Shown piece after piece: positions 32,792 to 40,548 of a DNA stretch of 64,000 bases. Made by a program: the position numbers and the translations under genes. Origin of the DNA: JAJZKE01 sp963762395 (GTDB taxonomy: Bacteria > Patescibacteriota > Saccharimonadia > Saccharimonadales > UBA4665); contig CAVXKL010000004.1 of NCBI GenBank assembly GCA_963762395.1, positions 248,001 to 312,000 on the forward strand, written 5' to 3'. The notes under the pieces are model-generated. The model was given only the letters and a program-made list of their open reading frames with translations. It did no database searches and had not been told where the DNA came from. Within the stretch, counting starts at the first letter, position 1; the number at the start of each line of letters is the position of its first letter.

Positions 32792-33648
32792 AACAGCTAA
32801 AGGAACTTATAGGGGAAGAAACATCAATATCCACCCTAGTTGAACTAACTAGCGCTTTTGAAGGCATTGCTTCGATTAGAATAAGTCAAACTAAAGACAG
32901 AGTTCTCCAATCTACCCAATTCTTCGCCGAACTCTGGAACATCTACCGCCAGCTTAAAGTAAGACCAGTCTTTAACTTCGGCCGTTCAGAAGAAAGCGAC
33001 AAAGACATTATAGATAAAGACCTCTACATCGTCATTACGGCAGAAGGCGGCTTTAGTGGTGACATTGACCTTAAACTTATACGGACAATGTTAAGCAAAT
33101 ATGATAAAGCTAAAAACGACATTATTGTTATCGGTCACCACGGCGCTATCCAGCTAGCTCAAAGGGGAGTGGAGTATACGAAGTACTATAAGCTGCCAGT
33201 TACCGATAAAAATATTAATACCATGCCGGTAGTCAGTGAAGTTCAAAAATACCGTTCAACAACTATTTTCTATCAGGAATACATAACCTTACTTAACCAG
33301 GAAGTAAGAAGCATTGAAATCCAAACCGCTATTGATGCCCGGGCTAAAGATTCAAACGAAGAAGTTATCGATGAAAGGTCCTATATCTTTGAACCGGATG
33401 CTTACTCAGTTGCCGCTCACTTGGAAAGATCAATGATGCAGATTGCTATCAGCCAGTTAATCCTAAGCTCTAAACTGGCCCAATATGCTTCTCGTTTTAG
33501 AGCTATGAGTGTTTCAAGAGAAAGGTCGACTGATGAAAAGGCAGAAATACACCTTGAATATAACCGGACCAAGAGATTCATAAAAGATGAACGGCTAAAA
33601 GAGATGATTGGCGGTCTTAAAAAGACTAGGTTAGGAGCATTAAGCTAA
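32788..33648 (+). CDS. atpG: ATP synthase subunit gamma
   Basis: A 286-residue central stalk subunit. The two terminal coiled-coil helices that form the rotor shaft are visible; the C-terminal one carries RFRAMSVSRERSTDEKAEI, near the conserved RMxAMxxAxxNA region. The middle has the Rossmann-like globular part (LYIVITAEGGFSGDID). The N-terminus lacks the usual I-x-S/T-x-x-x-I-x-K start and is more acidic. It overlaps atpD by one base (TAATG). Confidence 0.85.
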   Translation: MKQLKELIGEETSISTLVELTSAFEGIASIRISQTKDRVLQSTQFFAELWNIYRQLKVRPVFNFGRSEESDKDIIDKDLYIVITAEGGFSGDIDLKLIRTMLSKYDKAKNDIIVIGHHGAIQLAQRGVEYTKYYKLPVTDKNINTMPVVSEVQKYRSTTIFYQEYITLLNQEVRSIEIQTAIDARAKDSNEEVIDERSYIFEPDAYSVAAHLERSMMQIAISQLILSSKLAQYASRFRAMSVSRERSTDEKAEIHLEYNRTKRFIKDERLKEMIGGLKKTRLGALS

Positions 33649-34949
33649 TGGCTGGCACAATAACCTCGGTTAAGCAGTTAATAATCACGGCTGTCTTTGA
33701 TGAAGATCCGCCGGCCACAAATGAACTAATTAAAGTCAATAACCACTACAACACCGAACTTCTCGTTGACCATATTGAAACCAACGGCGAGGTCTACTGC
33801 CTAAATATTAGAAATGATTATCGGATTATGAAGGGTCAAAAGGTGGAAAGACTAAAAAGAGGTATTGAAATCCCGGTCGGCGATAAGACTATCGGCAGAG
33901 TACTTAATGCTCTTGGCGATCCGATGGATGGCCAGCCGCCCCTAGCAGATGATGTGCCTCGTAAGGATATATATTCCAACACCACCCATGCCGATAGTTT
34001 CACGCTTGCTAAGCCGGAGGTTCTAGAAACTGGTATTAAGGTAATAGACTTCTTCACCCCGTTTGTTAAAGGCCGAAAGATAGGTATTGTCGGTGGTGCC
34101 GGTGTTGGTAAAACTGTTCTAACGATGGAATTAATCAACAACATTGCCAAATCAGGCAGTGGGCTGTCATTCTTCAGCGGTATTGGTGAGCGTATCAGAG
34201 AAGGTCATGAACTCTGGGGAATACTTAAAGATAATGACCTATTAAAAAACACCTGCATGTTCTTCGCCCAGATGAATGAAAACCCAATCCAAAGAGCTCT
34301 AGTCGGCATCTCGGCTACAGCCTCGGCTGAAGTATTTAGGGATGAACAGCATAAAGACATTCTGTTCTTCGCCGACAACATGTATAGGTATGTCCAGGCG
34401 AGAAATGAGCTGTCAACAACCCTAGACCAAGTACCAAGCGAAGGCGGCTATGAACCAACCATATTCTCTGACGTAAAAGTACTTCAAGACCGTCTAAGCA
34501 GTAATGAAAACGGTTCAATTACTTCCGTTCAAACTATTTATGTTCCGGCTGATGACGTATCTGATCCGGCCGTTCAGTTTATTCAGCATGAAATGGATTC
34601 CATTATTGTCTTGTCTAGAAAGGTAGCCGAGCAGGGTATTAGACCGGCTGTTGACCTTAATCTAACAACATCTTCACTTCTAACGCCAGAAATAGTTGGT
34701 GACCGTCACTATGCATTAAGCGTCCAGGTTCAAGCTCTTCTTCAAAAGTATGAATCCCTAAAAGGCATCATAGCTATTATTGGTGAAAATGAATTAAGCC
34801 CGATTGATAGAAGTGACTATGCTAAAGCTAAAAGATTAATTACCAACTTCACTCAAAACATGTTCGTTATGACTAAAAACAACGGTCTGCCTGGTGAATA
34901 CTTTAGCCGCGAACAAACACTTAAAAGCATTGAAGAAATAATAATATGA
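33648..34949 (+). CDS. atpD: ATP synthase subunit beta
   Basis: A 433-residue catalytic subunit, short by about 25 residues. P-loop GGAGVGKTVL, the catalytic Glu in GERIREGHEL, GSITSVQTIYVPADD, SRKVAEQGIRPAVD, and ELSPIDRSDY in place of the DELSEED region. These keep the residues needed for ATP synthesis or hydrolysis. The stop TGA overlaps the atpC start. Together with alpha and gamma it makes an intact F1 rotor core. Confidence 0.95.
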   Translation: MAGTITSVKQLIITAVFDEDPPATNELIKVNNHYNTELLVDHIETNGEVYCLNIRNDYRIMKGQKVERLKRGIEIPVGDKTIGRVLNALGDPMDGQPPLADDVPRKDIYSNTTHADSFTLAKPEVLETGIKVIDFFTPFVKGRKIGIVGGAGVGKTVLTMELINNIAKSGSGLSFFSGIGERIREGHELWGILKDNDLLKNTCMFFAQMNENPIQRALVGISATASAEVFRDEQHKDILFFADNMYRYVQARNELSTTLDQVPSEGGYEPTIFSDVKVLQDRLSSNENGSITSVQTIYVPADDVSDPAVQFIQHEMDSIIVLSRKVAEQGIRPAVDLNLTTSSLLTPEIVGDRHYALSVQVQALLQKYESLKGIIAIIGENELSPIDRSDYAKAKRLITNFTQNMFVMTKNNGLPGEYFSREQTLKSIEEIII

Positions 34950-35314
34950 GCGATGATGACAACCAAAACCCGCCTAAAATAATTGGCGAAGAGTTTGCTA
35001 CGCCAATTACTGAAGCAGGCAAAGAGCAGGCTAGGGTGGTTAAAGAATTCAACGCAAAAAAAAATGACCTGATCATGGACATAAAGGTAGCCAGTCCGTT
35101 CACAACATATTATGATGGCCAGGCTTTCTCTCTTAGTGGTGTTAATGCCACTGGTTCTTTCGATATCTTACCTAGACACCATAACTTTATTAGCCTGCTT
35201 GAACCATGTACCTTAGTCATCCGAACAACAAAAGGCGATGAACAGAAAATAGATATTGCCGGTGGACTGCTTCATGTTAAATCAAACAAGGCCATCGTCT
35301 TTCTAGATATATAG
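34946..35314 (+). CDS. atpC: ATP synthase subunit epsilon, N-terminal domain only
   Basis: A 122-residue protein. Residues 45-122 match the epsilon beta-sandwich (TGSFDILPRHHNFISLLEP, then GDEQKIDIAGGLLHVKSNKA). The helical C-terminal domain that inhibits ATP hydrolysis in other bacteria is absent. About 40 extra acidic residues precede the sandwich (DDDNQNPPKIIGEEF). It closes the operon. With no C-terminal domain, epsilon-type self-inhibition should not occur. Confidence 0.8.
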   Translation: MSDDDNQNPPKIIGEEFATPITEAGKEQARVVKEFNAKKNDLIMDIKVASPFTTYYDGQAFSLSGVNATGSFDILPRHHNFISLLEPCTLVIRTTKGDEQKIDIAGGLLHVKSNKAIVFLDI

Positions 35315-35372
35315 ATATGCCAACCATAGCATTAATAACTAGACCGAACATCAAGCCGCTAATGGCATAAGG

Positions 35373-35399
35373 TCTTTAGCTAAACACTTTAACTAAAGA
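35373..35399 (+). promoter_or_regulatory. hairpin before mnmA
   Basis: TCTTTAG (35373-35379) and CTAAAGA (35393-35399) pair perfectly across 13 nt, 23 nt before the mnmA ATG. There is no T run, so a leader structure is more likely than a terminator. Confidence 0.3.
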
Positions 35400-35422
35400 G
35401 GTATTTACACTAAGATTAATGA

Positions 35423-36469
35423 ATGGCAAAAAAGGTTTACGTCGGCATGTCCGGCGGCGTAGATAGTTCTCTGTCTGCTGCTTTATTAACAGAACGTGGC
35501 TATAACGTCACGGGCGTCTACATGAAAAACTGGACTCAAGACATCCCAGGTTTTGTCTGCCCTTGGAAGGAAGACTATGAAGACGCCAAAAGGGTAGCCG
35601 TTGTACTAGATATCCCTTTCAAGGTTTATGACTTTGAAAAACAATATCGAAATAAAGTAGTTAATTATTTAATTGACGGGTACAAGAAAGGCATTACACC
35701 AAACCCAGACATCATCTGTAACCAGGAGATTAAGTTTAAATTATTTCTTGAAACTGCCTTAAGTGACGGAGCTGATTTAATCGCCACCGGCCACTATGCC
35801 AGGGTAGAGAAGGGGCACCTTCTAAAAGCCGTAGATCCCCTAAAAGACCAAACCTACTTCCTTTATAGGATGCCAACCGAATCATTAAATAGAGTATTAA
35901 TGCCAATAGGCAGTATGCTGAAGACAGACGTTAGAAATGAAGCCAAGAAACGAAATCTGCCGACAGCCGCTAAAAAAGACAGCCAAGGAATATGCTTTAT
36001 TGGCGAGGTGGGCATAAAAGAGTTCTTAACACACGAACTAGGACCGCAGCCTCCCGGAGATATTATTGATGAACAGGGAAGAGTTATTGGCCGTCATGAC
36101 GGGGTAATATTTTATACTATTGGCCAAAGACACGGGCTTAATATTGGCAGCGGTCTTCCCTACTATGTAACAGGTAAAAATATATCTAAGAATCAAATTT
36201 ATGTTACCACCGTTCTTAATGACGCTAATCTTTGGAAAAGTAACATTAAACTAACTCAGTTTCACTGGACCTGTCCTGACTTTAAATTAGATCAAAAACC
36301 CCTTGAAGCTATCACTCGCTACCGCTCTAAGCCAGTGAAAGCAACCCTTAAAGTATCAGCGAGAACAGCCAAACTTACTCTTAATGAACCGGCCAGAGCC
36401 GTAACACCCGGCCAATCGGCAGTTATATATTCCAAAGACTTGGTAATTGGTGGAGGTATTATTGTCTAG
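35423..36469 (+). CDS. mnmA: tRNA 2-thiouridylase MnmA
   Basis: A 348-residue enzyme adding sulfur to U34 of tRNA-Lys, -Glu and -Gln. PP-loop motif MSGGVDSSLSA, the first catalytic Cys in NPDIICNQEIKF, GHYAR, and the second Cys in DSQGICFIGE are all seen, followed by the two beta domains (VGIKEFL onward, IYTIGQRHGLNIG-like). ATP activates the uridine, and sulfur comes from a cysteine desulfurase such as that at 28919. It lies behind the ATP synthase operon with a 108-nt gap. Confidence 0.95.
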   Translation: MAKKVYVGMSGGVDSSLSAALLTERGYNVTGVYMKNWTQDIPGFVCPWKEDYEDAKRVAVVLDIPFKVYDFEKQYRNKVVNYLIDGYKKGITPNPDIICNQEIKFKLFLETALSDGADLIATGHYARVEKGHLLKAVDPLKDQTYFLYRMPTESLNRVLMPIGSMLKTDVRNEAKKRNLPTAAKKDSQGICFIGEVGIKEFLTHELGPQPPGDIIDEQGRVIGRHDGVIFYTIGQRHGLNIGSGLPYYVTGKNISKNQIYVTTVLNDANLWKSNIKLTQFHWTCPDFKLDQKPLEAITRYRSKPVKATLKVSARTAKLTLNEPARAVTPGQSAVIYSKDLVIGGGIIV

Positions 36470-36595
36470 TTTGCGTTGATATCTTTTGGATTTAATGTTA
36501 ATCAAAATTATCTAAAGAACTTAGCTAGAGGGCTAGATTAGAGGATGTCAAAATTTATTCTTGATGCCCAAGAACATACTAGTAAGTTAGTGTTA

Positions 36596-36856
36596 TTAAA
36601 GAGTAGTACTTAGATGTTCTTTAATCCACATGCGAGCAAGAGTTGTTGGGCCTATGCCTTTCTCATGGGCTATGCCACGTAATCGCTCTAAGCTCTGTGG
36701 ATCGAGCCGGATGTTTAATCCCGCCGAGAGGTTCTTGCTAAAGCGAACGTTTGCCGGCTTAGATTTTTCCCATAGACTGGCCATATGAGCCTCGAACCAG
36801 GCCGCTTCTTCATCCCGATTCTTAAATTTTGGTAGCTGATTATTTCTTGCTGTCAT
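36596..36856 (-). CDS. CopG/BrnA-like antitoxin
   Basis: An 86-residue protein. The C-terminal ribbon-helix-helix-like part is GLNIRLDPQSLERLRGIAHE and GPTTLARMWIKEHL, typical of CopG-type antitoxins paired with BrnT toxins. The N-terminal part (FKNRDEEAAWFEAHMASLWE) is the usual toxin-binding helix. The Shine-Dalgarno AAGGAG lies in the end of the toxin gene upstream, so the two are coupled. The frame is intact although the toxin is interrupted. Confidence 0.75.
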   Translation of the reverse strand: MTARNNQLPKFKNRDEEAAWFEAHMASLWEKSKPANVRFSKNLSAGLNIRLDPQSLERLRGIAHEKGIGPTTLARMWIKEHLSTTL

Positions 36857-36861
36857 AATAC

Positions 36862-37140
36862 TTACTCCTTTCCATGCTCTTTTTCATATAGGCGACGTAA
36901 CTTTCCACTGGCTGGCCAAGCCGTTATTGGATAGTACACACCCTTTTCTTTAAGTACTAAAACTATTGCTAGTAGCTTGCCATTTCGAGTTGGACCAATG
37001 ATCATTAGTCGTTCTTCGTAAGTCTCTCGTATACTGTAGTTACCATGACAAGCTTCTTCAACTTCTTCTGGCCTTAACTTATGGCGTGCGATATGATCGC
37101 TATTTCAAGAGTCCCATACTAATCGACGAACAACTATCAT
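36862..37140 (-). pseudogene. BrnT-like (DUF497) toxin with an in-frame TGA
   Basis: The minus-strand frame from the ATG at 37140 (or 37158) to TAA at 36862 reads MIVVRRLVWDS, TGA at codon 12 (37107-37105), then NSDHIARHKLRPEEVEEACH, IRETYEERLMIIG and GVYYPITAWPAS. BrnT-family proteins usually have VWDEWNxxHIxRH, so the TGA stands exactly where Trp (TGG) is expected. A G-to-A nonsense mutation is the simplest reading. The toxin would be an RNase. It precedes its antitoxin by 5 nt, the normal BrnTA order. Confidence 0.75.
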
Positions 37141-37260
37141 ACTATCATTGTAGCGCATTGTGACACAAAGTCAATCCATTTTTCATACACAAACATAAGT
37201 CATTGACTAGCATTTTAGATTAACCTTAGTTCACGGATCTGTTAAACTTCATCTATACAT

Positions 37261-39147
37261 ATGACAACTCAAGAAATACGTCAGGCCTACCTTAAATATT
37301 TCGTTTCCAAGGGACATAAACAAATCCCCAGAGCACTGATAGTACCCAAGGACGATCCTACTACTCTTTTTACCGGCAGTGGTATGCAGCCTTTAATTCC
37401 CTACCTGCTTGGTGAATCTCACCCTGGGGGTACTAGGCTAACAGACAGCCAAACCTGTTTAAGAGCCCAAGACATCGATGAAGTCGGCGATAACCGTCAC
37501 ACGACTTTCTTTGAAATGCTCGGCAACTGGAGCCTAGGAGACTATTTTAAAAAAGACCAAATCAAGTGGTACTTTGAATTTCTAACGGACGTTGTCGGTT
37601 TAGACCCGGCTAGAATATATGTCAGCTGTTTTATTGGCGATCCAGAAAATGACATACCCAAAGACCTAGAAAGCTATGAAATCTGGCAGGAAATATTTAA
37701 GTCCAAGGGGCTAGATTATGACACGGTAGATGTTGGCACTAAAGAGAAGGGTTATGAAAAAGGAGATAACGGTGCTCGTATATCTTTTTATGGCGACAAT
37801 AACTGGTGGTGCAGGACAGGTAACGCGAAAGATATGCCCACGAACGAGCCAGGCGGGCCAGACACCGAAGCTTTCTATTTATTCCCAAGCGTTAAGCATA
37901 ACGAAGAGTACGGTAAATATTGCCATGTAAACTGCGACTGCGGCCGTTTTCTTGAAATCGGCAACTCAGTCTTCATGGAATATTTAAAGATTGACAATGG
38001 TTTTAGCCACTTGCCTAAAAAGAACGTCGACTACGGCGGTGGCCTAGAACGAATAGCCGCTGCCAGTATTGATAGCCCTGATGTATATAAAGGTAGTCTA
38101 TTCTGGCCAATAATTATGAAGCTTGAAGAACTAAGCGGCATATCATATGATGCTCAAACAACCGCCATGAGGGTTATTGCTGACCACATCAGGGGAGCTG
38201 TTTTCTTGAGTGTCGATGGTGTAACGCCCAGCAATAAAGAGCAGGGCTACGTCATGCGCCGCCTTATTAGACGAGCCGTTAGATTCAGCTTTGATCTTGG
38301 CATCGAACAGCAATTTATTGAAGAAGTAGCTAGAGTAGTCATAGATATGTATAAAGCGGACTATCCGGAGGTAATAATGAACGAAGACCGGGTAATTTCG
38401 ACACTTATTAAAGAAGAGAAAATCTTTCGCCAAACACTTAAGAAAGGCTTAAGGGAGCTTAATAAGATATCTAAGAATCCGCTAGTTAAAGGTGAAGATT
38501 TATTTAGACTTTATGATACATACGGCTTTCCTCTTGAACTATCTCTCGAAGAAGTATTTAAAGAAAACATTGAGCTAGATCCTAACTGGCAAGAAGATTT
38601 CAATAAGCTATTAAAAGAACAAAGGGAACGCAGCCAGACAGCAGCTAAAGGAACCTTTAGGGGCGGCCTTGGCGGTCATACAGATATTCATAAGAAGTAC
38701 CACACGGCTACACATTTAATGTATAAGGCCTTAAGACAAGTATTGGGTGATGATGTTGTCCAACATGGCAGCAATATTACCGAAGAAAGACTCCGTTTTG
38801 ACTTTTCTCACCCGGACAAAATGACCACGGAACAAATTAAAGAAGTAGAAGATATTGTTAATACTCAGATAGCCAACGATTTAACCGTTACTTTTGAAGA
38901 AGTCCCGGTCAAGGCAGCTCTAGAAGAGCTTCATGCTATGGGCGCTTTCGGTGATCGCTACGGTGACAGCGTTAGGGTATATAAGATGACTAATCCAAAG
39001 ACCAATGAAATATTCAGTCTTGAGATATGCGGCGGTCCTCACGTGGATCACACCAACCAGTTAGCCGAAGGCGGCAAAAAGTTTAAGATTATCAAAGAAG
39101 AATCTTCTTCAAGCGGCATTAGACGTATAAAAGCAGTCTTAATTTAG
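37261..39147 (+). CDS. alaS: alanyl-tRNA synthetase (shortened)
   Basis: A 628-residue class II synthetase; E. coli AlaRS is 876. The aminoacylation domain is intact (FTGSGMQPLIPYLLG, DNRHTTFFEMLGNWSLGDYF, VDYGGGLERIAAA), as is the tRNA recognition domain. The editing site is present (HTATHL and CGGPHVDHTNQ). The beta-barrel segment usually between these two domains is missing, so FRGGLGGHTDIHKKYHTATH follows almost directly. The C-Ala domain is also absent. It charges tRNA-Ala and should still clear Ser-tRNA. Confidence 0.93.
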   Translation: MTTQEIRQAYLKYFVSKGHKQIPRALIVPKDDPTTLFTGSGMQPLIPYLLGESHPGGTRLTDSQTCLRAQDIDEVGDNRHTTFFEMLGNWSLGDYFKKDQIKWYFEFLTDVVGLDPARIYVSCFIGDPENDIPKDLESYEIWQEIFKSKGLDYDTVDVGTKEKGYEKGDNGARISFYGDNNWWCRTGNAKDMPTNEPGGPDTEAFYLFPSVKHNEEYGKYCHVNCDCGRFLEIGNSVFMEYLKIDNGFSHLPKKNVDYGGGLERIAAASIDSPDVYKGSLFWPIIMKLEELSGISYDAQTTAMRVIADHIRGAVFLSVDGVTPSNKEQGYVMRRLIRRAVRFSFDLGIEQQFIEEVARVVIDMYKADYPEVIMNEDRVISTLIKEEKIFRQTLKKGLRELNKISKNPLVKGEDLFRLYDTYGFPLELSLEEVFKENIELDPNWQEDFNKLLKEQRERSQTAAKGTFRGGLGGHTDIHKKYHTATHLMYKALRQVLGDDVVQHGSNITEERLRFDFSHPDKMTTEQIKEVEDIVNTQIANDLTVTFEEVPVKAALEELHAMGAFGDRYGDSVRVYKMTNPKTNEIFSLEICGGPHVDHTNQLAEGGKKFKIIKEESSSSGIRRIKAVLI

Positions 39148-39194
39148 AAAGCTATTTATCCACCAAATGTCTTCAGCAAACTCCTTAACACCTA

Positions 39195-39203
39195 TGTTAA
39201 AAT
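39195..39203 (+). promoter_or_regulatory. extended -10 promoter of the FtsA-like gene
   Basis: TG (39195-39196), T, TAAAAT (39198-39203), then 7 nt to the ATG at 39211. A leaderless message is likely. Confidence 0.45.
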
Positions 39204-39210
39204 TAAGGAT

Positions 39211-40545
39211 ATGCTCGATAAACTAAAAGCTAATACTTCCACGGTAGCTAAAAAAGCCCTTCAGGGAGCTAATAAAGTTAGTTCTAGCGTTCTTAAAAAA
39301 TCCAATAAGGATACAAATAAATATCTAGTTAGTCTGGATATTGGTACGGAATACATCAAAGCCTTGATTGGCAAAGCAAGTGAAGACAACCCTGGCAACA
39401 TGGAAATAATCGGTGTTGGCCGTTATCACCAGAAACTAACTGACATGCAGGCTGGGGCTATATCTGATATAGCCGCTGTTGTCGAGAACTGCGATCAAGC
39501 CCTTAATGAAGCTGAAGAAGAAGCCGGCATTAGTGTTAGGACAGCCATTATTGGCATAGCCGGTGAGCTAGTTAAAGGTACGACAACAACCGTCAAGGTA
39601 AGTCGCCTTGACAGTGTTAAGTCGATAGATATTCCGGAAATGGAAAAGATTATTAGCCTAGTCCAGGCTAAAGCTGAAAAGAGCGCCAAACAGCAGTTAG
39701 CCTGGGAACTGGGCGGTAAAAATGTTGATGTCCGTCTAGTTAACTCAGCGTTGGTTAGCATTGAAATTGACGGTTACCCGGTTAATAACCCGATTGGCTT
39801 CCAGGGAAGAGACGTCGTTGTTCAGCTATATACAGCCTTTGCTCCGCTTATCCATATTGGCGCGTTGGAAAAAACAGCCCAAGAACTTGATCTGGATCTA
39901 CTAGCGGTTGCAGCTGAACCATTTGCCGTCGCCCGAGCAGTAATTGGCAATGATCCAAACCAAAACCTAAGCGCTATCTTAATGGATGTTGGTGGCGGCA
40001 CTACAGATATAGCAGTCGTTAATGACGGCGGTGTTCAAGGCACTAAAATGTTCGGTATTGGCGGTAGGGCATATACCCGCGGTATTGAGAAAGAACTAGG
40101 CATTACATTTGATGAAGCCGAAAAACTGAAGATTAGCCTATCTGAAGGAGACTTACCAATCCAAAAAAGACCTCAAATTGAATCTTCATTAACAAAAACA
40201 GCTGACACCTGGGTATCCGGCATAGAGCTCGCTTTAGGAGAGTTCGATAAGCTCGACCATTTGCCTCACCGCATGTTCCTTTGCGGCGGCGGCTCATCGC
40301 TAGAACTGCTCCTGGACAAACTAGAACAATCTGATTGGTATAGGAACCTGCCCTTTACCAGAAAGCCGTCAGTTCACCACATTAAACCTAACCAGGTTTC
40401 CGGTATAATAGATAAGACAGGCAAGGTCAATGATCATACCTTTATTACCGCCATGGGACTGCTCAGAGTTGGCCTAGATACCACCCAGTATAGTGATTCT
40501 AACGATACTATTAAGGATAAATTAGATAAGATGTTAAGCGTATAG
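39211..40545 (+). CDS. FtsA/PilM-family actin-like protein
   Basis: A 444-residue actin-fold ATPase. Phosphate 1 motif is SLDIGTEYIKALIG (about residue 42), the SHS2/1C-like insert follows, then phosphate 2 MDVGGGTTDIAVV and adenosine motif MFLCGGGSSLELL. The first 35 residues are basic and helical. FtsA tethers FtsZ rings to the membrane; PilM organises type IV pili. The usual FtsA C-terminal membrane helix is not obvious. It is followed at 3 nt by a membrane protein with a baseplate-J-like domain, suggesting a joint role. Confidence 0.75.
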   Translation: MLDKLKANTSTVAKKALQGANKVSSSVLKKSNKDTNKYLVSLDIGTEYIKALIGKASEDNPGNMEIIGVGRYHQKLTDMQAGAISDIAAVVENCDQALNEAEEEAGISVRTAIIGIAGELVKGTTTTVKVSRLDSVKSIDIPEMEKIISLVQAKAEKSAKQQLAWELGGKNVDVRLVNSALVSIEIDGYPVNNPIGFQGRDVVVQLYTAFAPLIHIGALEKTAQELDLDLLAVAAEPFAVARAVIGNDPNQNLSAILMDVGGGTTDIAVVNDGGVQGTKMFGIGGRAYTRGIEKELGITFDEAEKLKISLSEGDLPIQKRPQIESSLTKTADTWVSGIELALGEFDKLDHLPHRMFLCGGGSSLELLLDKLEQSDWYRNLPFTRKPSVHHIKPNQVSGIIDKTGKVNDHTFITAMGLLRVGLDTTQYSDSNDTIKDKLDKMLSV

Positions 40546-40548
40546 AAT

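Noticed and set aside
36545..36610. A 22-codon + strand frame starting at an ATG after AGAGG
   Set aside because: Too short, overlaps the antitoxin 3' end and resembles no known peptide.
37105..37107. Genome-wide reassignment of TGA to Trp or Gly
   Set aside because: TGA cleanly ends the VirB6-like gene, rsmA, atpA, atpD and the holin-like gene at the expected lengths.
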